Under the pieces are notes generated by a model. The model had not been told where the DNA came from. It saw only the letters and a list, made by a program, of their open reading frames with translations, and did no database searches. This document shows positions 1 to 8,745 of a stretch of 14,376 bases of DNA, piece after piece. Source of the DNA: Tritrichomonas foetus. Lineage: Eukaryota > Parabasalia > Tritrichomonadida > Tritrichomonadidae. The stretch is taken from positions 10,526 through 24,901 of the forward strand of contig MLAK01001061.1 of the NCBI GenBank assembly GCA_001839685.1, written 5' to 3'. Numbering within the stretch: the first letter of the stretch is position 1; every line of letters begins with the position of its first letter. The translations under genes were made by a program, and so were the position numbers.

Positions 1-36
1 ACAAATGAAATACAAATGAAATACAAATGAAATACC
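1..36. repeat. 11-bp tandem repeat at window edge
   Basis: The unit ACAAATGAAAT is repeated three times in perfect register at the very start of the window and breaks off in ACC. The array probably continues to the left, beyond the window. It lies downstream of the NME7-type gene. No function is evident. Confidence 0.9.
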
Positions 37-114
37 AAAAAGAAATAGCAAAAATCAAAGTTTTAGGTGTTTGCAAATTGTTATATTTTATGAATATGTA
101 AAATAAAAAAATGG

Positions 115-118
115 TTTA
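115..118 (-). terminator. TAAA poly(A) signal overlapping the NME7 stop codon
   Basis: On the minus strand the TAA stop is followed directly by A, giving TAAA, and a run of seven T (105-111) lies just downstream. In trichomonads a UAAA tetranucleotide that may include the stop codon, with a U-rich element after it, marks mRNA 3' ends. The match is seen in sequence; its use here is inferred. Confidence 0.55.
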
Positions 119-1240
119 TTCATCAAGAAGTGTAAAGAAATATTCTGTTTCTAACTCAGCATCTTCTGGAAGATCGGTACAGTGGATTGCATTGAAAACA
201 ACATCAGACCCATACTTCGCCCTGAGCGTGCTTGGACGAACCTGCTTGGCCACCTGGGAGTCTCTTGGTCCGCACAGATCGCGGAAAGCCTGCACTGCGT
301 TGTCCTTTCTGAGCTCCAGGGCGAGGCACGGCCCCGACGCGAGTTGCTTCACCATTTCTGAGTAATCCTGGACGACCCCGCGGTAGACTTCGAGGAACTC
401 GCCGGCGGTTGCAAGGTCAAGATTTGCGACCATTGCGCCGGTTATTTCGAAACCGTTGGCAACAATATCTCTGATAATTTTTCCGGCCATTCCATCCTTT
501 AATGCGTGCGGCCGAATCACTCCGCAGGTGCATCCGTCTGTCGTGCTGATGAGTTGAACGCTGTGCTGGCCGAAAATGATGCCTAATTCTCTCTGGGCCG
601 ATTCTGGCGAATCTGATCCGTGGGCGAAGTTTTCTGTCGTACTTCTTGCGTAGAGGGCACGGAGGGAGTTCGGAGCTTCGCGCTTGGCGGTATCCAGATT
701 GGTCGGGCCAATTATTTGTCTCCATCTGGAAATGGCATTATTGCCAACCAACTCCATAGCGACGATAGGGCCGCTTGTAATGTACTGGACAAGCGAGTCG
801 TAGAATGGCTTCCCTCTGTGCTCTCCGTAAAAGTTCATTGCCGTCTCGCGAGATATCAATCCTAATCTGAGATTGACGATAAAAAGTCCTTCTTGATAAA
901 TTCGGTCGATGGCTTCTCCCATTCGATTGTAAAAGCCTGGCTTGATCATTGCGTAGGTGTGTTGCATATTCACTTCGAATGTTCTTCGTGTTGGCTCATC
1001 AGCAAATTCGACAATTTCATACTGACGGCCATTAACTAAAATTTTATTTCCAATAAATAAATCTTTCTTTTGGATTGTGTGATTGTCTGTTCGTTTGAGG
1101 AATGGTCTACGATTGCGAATATCGAAGAGTTCGATTTCTCCTTTTTCCGTGTGATAAGTGAGGACGTATGGGCGAACGAGCTCAGCCATTTCATCGAAAA
1201 ATTCTATTTTGAAAGCATAGCTTGGAAAGACGGAGTTCAT
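116..1240 (-). CDS. NME7: NME7-type protein: DM10 domain plus two NDP-kinase domains
   Basis: The product is 374 residues, almost exactly the size of animal NME7 (about 376). Residues 1-90 are a DM10 domain containing the FLKRT and DLFIGNK signatures. Residues 92-225 are NDP-kinase domain A, with nucleotide-binding Lys100 (MIKPG) and catalytic His207 in NFAHGSDS. Residues 236-372 are domain B, with His353 in NAIHCTDLPED. NDP kinases move phosphate between nucleotides through a phosphohistidine. NME7 is known as a ciliary microtubule inner protein and a gamma-tubulin ring complex component, so axoneme or basal-body location is inferred. The start is supported by an in-frame DM10 beginning and an initiator motif 8 nt upstream. 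In domain B the position of the usual catalytic Lys is Arg243. The C-terminal two-thirds is much richer in G+C than neighbouring genes (38 of 60 bases at 241-300). The reading frame is complete. Confidence 0.93.
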   Translation of the reverse strand: MNSVFPSYAFKIEFFDEMAELVRPYVLTYHTEKGEIELFDIRNRRPFLKRTDNHTIQKKDLFIGNKILVNGRQYEIVEFADEPTRRTFEVNMQHTYAMIKPGFYNRMGEAIDRIYQEGLFIVNLRLGLISRETAMNFYGEHRGKPFYDSLVQYITSGPIVAMELVGNNAISRWRQIIGPTNLDTAKREAPNSLRALYARSTTENFAHGSDSPESAQRELGIIFGQHSVQLISTTDGCTCGVIRPHALKDGMAGKIIRDIVANGFEITGAMVANLDLATAGEFLEVYRGVVQDYSEMVKQLASGPCLALELRKDNAVQAFRDLCGPRDSQVAKQVRPSTLRAKYGSDVVFNAIHCTDLPEDAELETEYFFTLLDE

Positions 1241-1245
1241 TTGCG

Positions 1246-1250
1246 TATGA
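1246..1250 (-). promoter_or_regulatory. Initiator (TCATA) of the NME7 gene
   Basis: The minus strand reads TCATA, matching the trichomonad initiator TCA(+1)YW. The presumed +1 A is at 1248, giving an 8-nt 5' leader before the ATG at 1240. Very short leaders are usual in trichomonads. Motif and spacing are seen; the transcription start is inferred. Confidence 0.55.
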
Positions 1251-1259
1251 GAAACGTAT

Positions 1260-1270
1260 TTAACCGTTAA
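1260..1270. promoter_or_regulatory. Possible MYB-type site upstream of NME7
   Basis: TTAACCGTTAA is an odd-centre palindrome with 5-bp arms, 20 bp before the NME7 ATG and just upstream of the initiator. Read on the minus strand it contains TAACGG, which fits the general MYB core YAACKG. Trichomonads use many MYB-type regulators, but short AT-rich palindromes are common, so this is only a candidate. Confidence 0.25.
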
Positions 1271-1762
1271 CTTATTCTATGAACTTATTCAGAATGTTAG
1301 ATTTAAAAACGAATCAAAAATATTTTTAAACGGGCGCGCTTGATGTTTGGTTTGTATTTCATAATACTTGAAAGATAAAAAGAATGATTTTAATGAGTCT
1401 AAAGACAAGAAAAATAGCTGACTAGAATTTCTATTGGATGTCTTTTAAGATTGATTTGTGGGAATTCATATATATATATTTATGAAAACAAAATGAGATA
1501 AAAATGTTCCTTATATCATGCATTACTGCATTTAACATCACTTAACATCAGAAATAATCTTTCTTTCATATCAAGGTTTTCAATAATATTAACATTTTAT
1601 ATAATTACATAAATGGAAGAAAAAAAATGAGCAACTGATTAATGAAATTGGAAAAACTATGGATAAACACAACTAGAAATGAAATAATTCACATTCTTGT
1701 ATTAATAATAATATGAATATGAATATTAAACAATTAGATAAATTTAAGAAAAGATATTTCAT
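1271..1762. other. AT-rich spacer between NME7 and GCN1
   Basis: This stretch lies between the upstream side of NME7 and the 3' side of GCN1. It contains a short AT run near 1469-1478, a two-copy 10-bp repeat (TTAACATCAC) near 1531-1549 and many A and T runs. No gene, RNA or mobile element is recognised in it. Confidence 0.7.
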
Positions 1763-1766
1763 TTTA
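1763..1766 (-). terminator. TAAA poly(A) signal just after the GCN1 stop
   Basis: On the minus strand TAAA begins 5 nt after the TGA stop of the GCN1-type gene. Unlike the other genes in the window, this gene uses TGA, so the signal cannot overlap the stop. Its use is inferred from trichomonad convention. Confidence 0.45.
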
Positions 1767-1770
1767 ATAA

Positions 1771-4700
1771 TCACTTAGCATTTCTTTGGTTAGCTCTATC
1801 TGTTTGAACCTGTTCAATGACATTCTTGAATGATTCGTAAACAGATTTAGGATCTGGCATCTTCTTTGCAAGAAGTTTAAGTTGATTATCATCTTTCTCA
1901 TCAAGCTTAAACAAGTCGAAAATAGTTGATGATGAAGCACTTTGAACAGCAGGGAATCCATACAAGTTGGCTGTCATGAGACAGTTCAAAATGCTGAGCA
2001 TGTCTGATTCTGGAAGTGACTCTTTAATGCTTGTGAAACGATGAAGTTCTTGGCAAGCAACGACTTGTTGTTCAACTTCTCCATTCTCAAAAATATCAAG
2101 AACATATGGTAAAAGTTCTGGCAAAAGTGAAGTCTTACAAAGCATGATTGTAACACAAACTTTTGGATAAACTTGCTGAACTCTTTCGTCTTTGTTTGAA
2201 GCAAAGTCTGGAAGCATCTTTTGAACAAATGGTAAAACAACATTTGATACTTCGGGAATGGTGCTCTTGAGGATTTCGTTCAAAATAATCATTGATGTAT
2301 GTGTATTGTCATCATTTTCGAATGATAAAATGCTTCCATTTGTAACTTTTTCAACCATTGTATCAACTGGTGATGAAAGTAAGACAACTGAAATTGCTTG
2401 GGCTGAAAGTTCACGCATTCCTGGTCTATGATTCATAAGGAGTGGTTTAAGAGATGAAACGCATTCATCACAATTCTGAGATTGGAGCTTCAATGGTTTA
2501 GTAATGTTGATTAAAGCATTAATAACTGTAGATGAAACGTTTTGGCATTGTGTACGAATAATTTGAAGTAAACAACGAACGACAATCATTGGTTCTGAGA
2601 CCTTCTTTGCATAGCAACAAAGCGCATCGGCTGCTGCTGTTTGAAGATCAAGTCTTCCACTTCTGAAGAGTCTAAGATAGGCCATTGGAAGGGAATTGAC
2701 TAACATTTGACGTTCAGAAGATGTACGTTCGAAAAGTGCACGGGAAGCTTGAAGAAGCTTCATTTGAATTGATGGTTCAGAGAAGAGTTGGAGTGAAAGA
2801 ACACAACGTGCAAGTAACTTTCTTGTGGTGACTGGTGGATCACTAAGTTGTGGAACAACTGTTGCTAAAATTGAGCATGCTGAATAGACAGCACCTTCAT
2901 CTTTAGATTCGAAAGCATCTTCTAAAATGACATTCAAAGCTTCAAATGATTCTGGTTTGGTGAAAGCACGAACCTTTGTAACAGTACAAAGTGATTCAAG
3001 TGTATCACACATTTCTTTAATGAGTTGTGGAATATCTTCCAATGGAATTGTTTTAGAAACACCTGCAATTGATTCAATTGCTTTCTTTTGAATTTCCTCA
3101 AGTGGATCGTCGAACAAATAGAGGGAAGCACGAACCAAAGCACGAACAATATCATTGAATGATGAACTAACTTTGCTGAGCAAGTAACCACCAATAATGA
3201 TTGATGCTTTTCTGTTCTGTGGTTGTTGTGAACGCATGTTTTCGACAAGTTTGTTAGAGAAGATCTTACGATGATCATTGGAAAGTACATCAATAACATT
3301 TGTAGCAATGTTAATTGCTGTTGTACCGTCTTTCTCAGTTGGTGGATGTGCAGACATTGTGATCATTCTTTCTGAGAATCCAACCATTACGTCATTAAGA
3401 GCTGGACCTGCAGCACCAACAATTTTTCCAGCAATAACTGGTCTATGCTCATCGATTGGACGTTGCATGATCTTGTTTGTAAGATCGACCATTGCATGAT
3501 GTCCTAAAATACCAAGAAGACCAGATAAGTAGCTGACATCGTCGCCACTTGCAGCCTTTTGGAAGACGTACTTGACGAGTTGGATTGAAACTTCTTTAGC
3601 TCCATGTTCACCAAGCGAATCTCTCATTTCAACGAATGCTTCAAGAGCTTCTTGTCTGACGATTGGGAATGGTGATGATAAGAATGGAGCAAGAAGGGTG
3701 CATGCTTTCATTTTATCATCTTGGCTTAATAATTCAATCATCATATGAATAGATAAAATAGCACCGTGAACTGCATCAATGTCATCATCATTCAGCTGTA
3801 CTTCAATTTGTTCAAAGCACTTAATTAAGAATCGTGTCTTTAGCTTACGGATACCAAGAGCCATTGAGCAAGCACCAACTGTACGAACGACTTCGAATTC
3901 ACTGCGTGTAAATGCAGCAATACGATCAAGAAGGACATCCATGGCATTACGAAGGAACTGACCAGTATTTGGAACAACTTGACGCCAAACAAGCTGAGCT
4001 TCTCTTGAAACTGTTGGAACTGGATCAGCAGAAAGAATGAATAATGTGAAAAGGGCTGGATAAAGTAATTCCTTGCTAACTGCAGTTTCAAGTTTTTGAA
4101 GAAGTTCACCAATTGTTCGAATACCTTTATCATCAGCTTCAGTTGTGTTTGTAGTAGCCATAACGAAGCTCTTCATGAAGTTTACAGCGCATAAACGTTG
4201 TCTCCAGTTTTCTTTGAGTGCACAAGTGAAATATGGTGTAAGAATAAGCTTTGGATGGCTCTGTGAGAATGTTTTGGCAATGAGTGAAGCTGAACGTAAA
4301 CCAACAGTACGGATGGCATCGTTTGGATCTGCACAAGCATCAAGAACGGCTTCAATTGTGATATTGTAACTTGATGAAAACTCTTCTCCAAAGAAGTGAG
4401 AAAGGAAACCAAGAAGACTGACATATCCTTCTCTGACTTGAATTTCTTTTGAGTTTTTAGCAAGATCAACAAAGCTATGAAGTTGTGCATTAAGTTGATC
4501 AACACCACGAGTCTTGATAAGTGATGCAATAGCTTGGGCATTACCTTGGCGTTCAGCAAATGTCTTCTTTGTTGTCATTTCATTAAGTAAACTGTCCATA
4601 ATTTCATTGTATTTATCACTCTTGAAACATGGAACAAGTGATGATAATGAAGCAGCAGCAATAGCACGAATATTTGGTGATGAATCGCCAACACCATTCA

Positions 4701-7700
4701 TTAATGGTGGAATAAGTTCATCTGAAAAGTGGTCAAGTGAGCCATCAGCAGAAATGATTGGTAATTGACCAACAACTTTTAAGGAGTCTGTCTTTAGCGA
4801 CATGATTGATGAATTGCAACCATTTGCGACAATTGGAACAATGAGAGAAAGGGCAGTTGTATCAAGCTTAGCTGTAAGATTAAGGTGAGTAATCTTTTCA
4901 ATTGCAACATTAAGTGTTGCTGGATTAGAAATGGCTTGGATGAGGAATGGGAAGATTTCAGAAACGGCTTCGTTCGAAATATTTGTTTTAAGAAGATCAA
5001 TTGTTTCAACAGCATGTTCTCTGACAGAGCTTGTTGCGCTCTTCAAGGCTTTTCCAAGTGAAGCAACAAGGCTTGGAATGAATTTAGCGATATTGCGTGG
5101 ATTGTTCTTCAAAACAGCTTCAACCAAAAGAATTGCAGCCTGTTGAACACGCCATGATTCATCATTCTCAACTTTGCTAAGAGCATATGGAAGAACTCTT
5201 TCGACACAAGCGTGTGTAAGGTTCTTAACAATTGATTGAATAGCTTTTTCAGCTGCTTGTCGAACAACATCTGCTCTGTCACCGAAAAGTGCAAGAAGAA
5301 CTGGTAAAACACGTGGTAATGATGGTTCAAGAATTGCACCAAACATGAATGATAAACCAGCAAATAAGAAGCATGCAAGGCAGCGATCATCTTCTTTCTT
5401 TGATTTAGAAAGTGTATCAGTTTGATCAAAAATTCCACCACGAAGTGAAGAAACACCTTGTGCATGTAATAAAGCGCATTGCGAATAAGCATAACCAAGA
5501 AGCTTATCAAATGTGTTTTGTTGGTCGCGTGTTGCTGTAAGGTTATTTAGAAGATCTGGAAGACTTGCTGACTTCTTCTTAGCAAGCTTAGAAATAGTTT
5601 TAGCACATATATCTCTCAGATCATCATCAATTGAACGAATGTTGTATTTCATAAGACACTCGAGTAATACTTGTCCAAATTGTTCATAATCAATATCAAC
5701 GATTTTAACACAGAGTTTCACCAAACATGTTCTAAGTCTGTTGTTTTCAGCAACTGTTACTGGTGGCAAGTTAAGTGGTTCAAAGAAGCGTTTGAAGAGA
5801 TCAGGGAGATCAGATTTATCAAATGTTGAAATGTAAAATTCACAAACTTTTGTCATATTATCTCTAACAACATCAACTGTATCTTTGAGTGCTGTTAATG
5901 TGATGAAATCAATGCAAGTTGGTGTCATTGGCTTCAATTCAAGGAATGAATATGAAAGTGCATATCGAACATTGTTTTGAACTGGAATGTTATATGATTC
6001 CACTTTTTGAGTATTCTTATTATATAATGCAACAAGGAACTTAACAGCCGAATCTTTGCATTTTGATGTTAATCTGCCATAAGAAATACCAATATCTTTT
6101 TGAAGGGTTTCATCAGAAGAGTTCCTATTGAAAAGTGTTGTGTAAACTTCGTTAATTTGTTCAATTGTGAGTTCTTCATGTTCTAATGTCTGGATGAGGT
6201 CGATTGCAAGCTCATCTGAAACAGCATGTACATGAAGTTGGCATAAGAAAAGTGGAGTCACTTTAATGTCAAAGTTAGCAATACCAATGCAGTTCAAAGC
6301 TGTCATTCGAATGATTTGATCATTATCCATTAAATGATCAAATGCAATTTGAAGACGAGAAACTGGAACATCCTTGCAAAGATAAACCGTGAAATCAACA
6401 ATTTCTTGTGAAAGGCTTGCATGCTCAAGATAAATGGGTAATAAAAGATCCAAATCAGTTTCTGGAGTAATTGCATTCAAGTCGCAAAATTTTGGTGCAA
6501 AACTGCTTGATAAAAGTGCAGGAAGGTTACTTGCGATCATATGAAGCATTACATCGCTTAATGCACCACTTGGAACAAGATATTGAAGCATTTCAATGTC
6601 AAGTGTTTCATTGTCATGTGTAAGAATTGAAAGAATTGTTCGTGGCATTGTTCTAAATGCTGGAACACGTTGAAGGCATGAGAAAAGACAGTTTTCAACC
6701 TCATTTGTGAAAATTGGAATGTCACGAAGTTCAAGTAAATATCTTGTCAATGATGTTAATGAAGCAGTAACTGGTTTTCTTTCATTCTTGAAATGACAAG
6801 TTAATAAATAAATACTGTCAAGAACTGGTTTTACACATGTTTCATTCAGATTATCTTTAATTTGCTTTTGGGAAGCGATAACCTTCACTTTCACTTTTTC
6901 AAATTGTTTCTTAAGTTGAGGAAGATTTGTGCTTGCATTTGGATGAGCAATTTCATTTTTCATTTCAACATATTTTTCAGCTGATGAATGTTTTACGTCA
7001 ATTTCATCTTGACATAAAATGATGTCGATATCTTCTTTTCGAAGTGGATCATCAATATAACGAGCAAATGTGCCTTTCACGTATTCGAATTGGTCTTTAG
7101 TGAATCCAGCTTCAGCCAAAGAAGCTCCAGCAAGTTTCTTACGAAGGTTGTAAATTTCGAGAAGCTTTTCTGCATCTTCTTTTGTGGCTTTGGTTGGCCA
7201 AAGCAAGGCAAGTGTGGTTCTATCAAAAGAATTTGGTGATTGTTTCACTTTTTTCGTGAATTTTAATAAAATTTCATCTGTGATAGATGGATTAATAACA
7301 AGTTTTTCAAGAAGTGGTGCAATAAGGCTCGATGAAATTGCTAAAGCATTATTTGTAAATTGTGACGGAGCCGTTAAGAAAATTTCAACGCATTGTTCAG
7401 CTTGTCCATTCATTAAAAGAGCTTCAAACTTATCATTAATGAATTTTGTTGGGGCAAGAACAGCATCACATTCTTCTTTAGAAAGTGAATATCCTTGTTT
7501 AAGGAGAACACGAGAAACTGACGGTGGCGAAAGTTTGAAATATTGTTTGACTAATGAAATAACTTCTTCATTCTTTGATGCATTGAATAAAACGTTACAA
7601 AAAGAAGAAATATTTGTTGCATTAACAGTCAAACCCTTGAAAAGTGGAACACAGCGATCAGCTGTATTTTGAAGGGATAATATTAAGTTACTTTGAACGT

Positions 7701-8601
7701 CAGCTTGCTTTTCAGCTTTAATTTGATCAAAAACTGCTGATAAAATTTCGTCACTAATTTTTTCAGCATTGAACTTTGCAAAAGTGTTTGAAAGAACAAC
7801 TCTTGCTTCAAAATTGGTGCAAGATTTCAAAGTGGCGATAACTGCCTTGTATAATTCGTCAGAATTGAAAATTGGATAGCATTGTGCTAAAATTTTAGGT
7901 GCTTCAGTTTTGTCTGATTTACTGGAAATTAAGTTCAAAAGTGTTTGACCAAATGACTTTTGTGTGACTGGAAATTCATATAAAGGCAAAACTCGTGCGG
8001 CAATTCCAATAAATGATTCACTTGATCGTAAAAGTTGTCTTTCAATTTTAGGAATCACTTTTTCAATGAAAACGTCACGTGGGATTGTTTTCGCGTAAGC
8101 TTTTGCATAAATGAAAGAAGGAAGTTTCTTATTTGTCACTTTTGTGAGACAGTCGCCAAAAGAATCAGCAAGAGAAGAAACTTTGGCTGGATCTTCAATT
8201 TTGATAAATCTTAATACTCCAAAAACAGAAAGCGATAAAGTCTTTGGAAGCTCATTGATTGTGATGATCTTGGCAATATAATGGCATGCTGCAATAAATT
8301 GGTTCTTTAAAAGTGATTTATCGATTACATCTAATATCAAATAAACTGTTGGAAGTACTTTGGCCTTATCGTAACCTGACAACAAAGACAAAAGGCGTAA
8401 AAATCGAAGTCCTTCTTGATGTAATTTGTAAGTCTTCCATAGTTTTTCGGCATAGTCGATAATTTCTTGGCTATGCGTTTTTCCTATTTCAAGGAGATCA
8501 TTTGCGAGTTTGGTTTGAACTTTACTAGTAATATCGAAAGTTAAATAATCGTAAACAATTGATTCCATAGAGGCTTGGGAATATTCAACTTCGTCGCCCA
8601 T
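1771..8601 (-). CDS. GCN1: GCN1-type HEAT-repeat ribosome-associated protein
   Basis: This is one uninterrupted frame of 2276 residues made almost wholly of HEAT-like helical repeats. GCN1 sits on stalled or colliding ribosomes with its ABC-F partner GCN20 and activates the eIF2-alpha kinase GCN2. The eEF3-like section (about 1080-1345) has successive HEAT units such as GDRADVVRQAAEKAI. It is followed by blocks that fit GCN1 well: ERQGNAQ at 1350, VREGY at 1389, ENWRQR at 1464 and VWRQVVPNT at 1538. Yeast and human proteins are about 2670 residues, so this one is some 400 shorter. The region expected to bind the GCN2 RWD domain (very roughly 1700-2050) keeps a HEAT pattern but is poorly conserved by eye. 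No in-frame ATG lies upstream before a stop, and a CCTTT element sits 6 nt before this ATG. Codon use is AT-rich (18 G+C of 60 at 4441-4500). No introns are visible. Confidence 0.9.
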   Translation of the reverse strand: MGDEVEYSQASMESIVYDYLTFDITSKVQTKLANDLLEIGKTHSQEIIDYAEKLWKTYKLHQEGLRFLRLLSLLSGYDKAKVLPTVYLILDVIDKSLLKNQFIAACHYIAKIITINELPKTLSLSVFGVLRFIKIEDPAKVSSLADSFGDCLTKVTNKKLPSFIYAKAYAKTIPRDVFIEKVIPKIERQLLRSSESFIGIAARVLPLYEFPVTQKSFGQTLLNLISSKSDKTEAPKILAQCYPIFNSDELYKAVIATLKSCTNFEARVVLSNTFAKFNAEKISDEILSAVFDQIKAEKQADVQSNLILSLQNTADRCVPLFKGLTVNATNISSFCNVLFNASKNEEVISLVKQYFKLSPPSVSRVLLKQGYSLSKEECDAVLAPTKFINDKFEALLMNGQAEQCVEIFLTAPSQFTNNALAISSSLIAPLLEKLVINPSITDEILLKFTKKVKQSPNSFDRTTLALLWPTKATKEDAEKLLEIYNLRKKLAGASLAEAGFTKDQFEYVKGTFARYIDDPLRKEDIDIILCQDEIDVKHSSAEKYVEMKNEIAHPNASTNLPQLKKQFEKVKVKVIASQKQIKDNLNETCVKPVLDSIYLLTCHFKNERKPVTASLTSLTRYLLELRDIPIFTNEVENCLFSCLQRVPAFRTMPRTILSILTHDNETLDIEMLQYLVPSGALSDVMLHMIASNLPALLSSSFAPKFCDLNAITPETDLDLLLPIYLEHASLSQEIVDFTVYLCKDVPVSRLQIAFDHLMDNDQIIRMTALNCIGIANFDIKVTPLFLCQLHVHAVSDELAIDLIQTLEHEELTIEQINEVYTTLFNRNSSDETLQKDIGISYGRLTSKCKDSAVKFLVALYNKNTQKVESYNIPVQNNVRYALSYSFLELKPMTPTCIDFITLTALKDTVDVVRDNMTKVCEFYISTFDKSDLPDLFKRFFEPLNLPPVTVAENNRLRTCLVKLCVKIVDIDYEQFGQVLLECLMKYNIRSIDDDLRDICAKTISKLAKKKSASLPDLLNNLTATRDQQNTFDKLLGYAYSQCALLHAQGVSSLRGGIFDQTDTLSKSKKEDDRCLACFLFAGLSFMFGAILEPSLPRVLPVLLALFGDRADVVRQAAEKAIQSIVKNLTHACVERVLPYALSKVENDESWRVQQAAILLVEAVLKNNPRNIAKFIPSLVASLGKALKSATSSVREHAVETIDLLKTNISNEAVSEIFPFLIQAISNPATLNVAIEKITHLNLTAKLDTTALSLIVPIVANGCNSSIMSLKTDSLKVVGQLPIISADGSLDHFSDELIPPLMNGVGDSSPNIRAIAAASLSSLVPCFKSDKYNEIMDSLLNEMTTKKTFAERQGNAQAIASLIKTRGVDQLNAQLHSFVDLAKNSKEIQVREGYVSLLGFLSHFFGEEFSSSYNITIEAVLDACADPNDAIRTVGLRSASLIAKTFSQSHPKLILTPYFTCALKENWRQRLCAVNFMKSFVMATTNTTEADDKGIRTIGELLQKLETAVSKELLYPALFTLFILSADPVPTVSREAQLVWRQVVPNTGQFLRNAMDVLLDRIAAFTRSEFEVVRTVGACSMALGIRKLKTRFLIKCFEQIEVQLNDDDIDAVHGAILSIHMMIELLSQDDKMKACTLLAPFLSSPFPIVRQEALEAFVEMRDSLGEHGAKEVSIQLVKYVFQKAASGDDVSYLSGLLGILGHHAMVDLTNKIMQRPIDEHRPVIAGKIVGAAGPALNDVMVGFSERMITMSAHPPTEKDGTTAINIATNVIDVLSNDHRKIFSNKLVENMRSQQPQNRKASIIIGGYLLSKVSSSFNDIVRALVRASLYLFDDPLEEIQKKAIESIAGVSKTIPLEDIPQLIKEMCDTLESLCTVTKVRAFTKPESFEALNVILEDAFESKDEGAVYSACSILATVVPQLSDPPVTTRKLLARCVLSLQLFSEPSIQMKLLQASRALFERTSSERQMLVNSLPMAYLRLFRSGRLDLQTAAADALCCYAKKVSEPMIVVRCLLQIIRTQCQNVSSTVINALINITKPLKLQSQNCDECVSSLKPLLMNHRPGMRELSAQAISVVLLSSPVDTMVEKVTNGSILSFENDDNTHTSMIILNEILKSTIPEVSNVVLPFVQKMLPDFASNKDERVQQVYPKVCVTIMLCKTSLLPELLPYVLDIFENGEVEQQVVACQELHRFTSIKESLPESDMLSILNCLMTANLYGFPAVQSASSSTIFDLFKLDEKDDNQLKLLAKKMPDPKSVYESFKNVIEQVQTDRANQRNAK

Positions 8602-8607
8602 CGAATC

Positions 8608-8612
8608 AAAGG
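8608..8612 (-). promoter_or_regulatory. CCTTT (M5-like) start-site element of GCN1
   Basis: The minus strand carries CCTTTG 6-11 nt before the GCN1 ATG and has no TCAYW initiator nearby. In Trichomonas vaginalis a CCTTT motif (M5) overlaps the transcription start at some promoters. That role here is inferred from position and match. Confidence 0.4.
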
Positions 8613-8725
8613 ATCGAACAAATATATGCTCAAATTTTATTCAATAAGCTTTGTTCGGACAACATATTTCAAATGGCATTCAAAAACTTTGATCACTCTC
8701 TCAATTTTCAAATGAATTTTGATGT

Positions 8726-8744
8726 TGATCAAAGGTATACAAGC
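8726..8744 (+). repeat. Inverted-repeat copy 1 (TGATCA..AAGGTATACAAGC)
   Basis: AAAGGTATACAAGC at 8731-8744 recurs in reverse orientation at 10729-10742. The match extends through TGATCA on its far side with a 3-nt indel. The smaller mobile element in this window is inserted exactly at the end of this copy, so the repeat was the target site. The repeat family is not recognised. Confidence 0.5.
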
Positions 8745-8745
8745 A
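8736..8745 (+). repeat. Left target-site duplication (TATACAAGCA)
   Basis: This 10-bp sequence is repeated identically and in the same orientation at 9639-9648. Each copy directly abuts a 14-bp inverted repeat end. This is the expected footprint of a cut-and-paste insertion. Confidence 0.75.

Noticed and set aside
1771..8601. Spliceosomal introns in the long genes.
   Set aside because: All frames are continuous at family-compatible lengths, and the conserved trichomonad 3' splice block ACTAACACACAG was not seen on either strand.
8687..8734. A 9-bp hairpin (CTTTGATCA and TGATCAAAG, about 30-nt loop) upstream of GCN1.
   Set aside because: It is short, AT-rich and palindrome-prone, with no T run or conserved context to suggest a terminator or operator.
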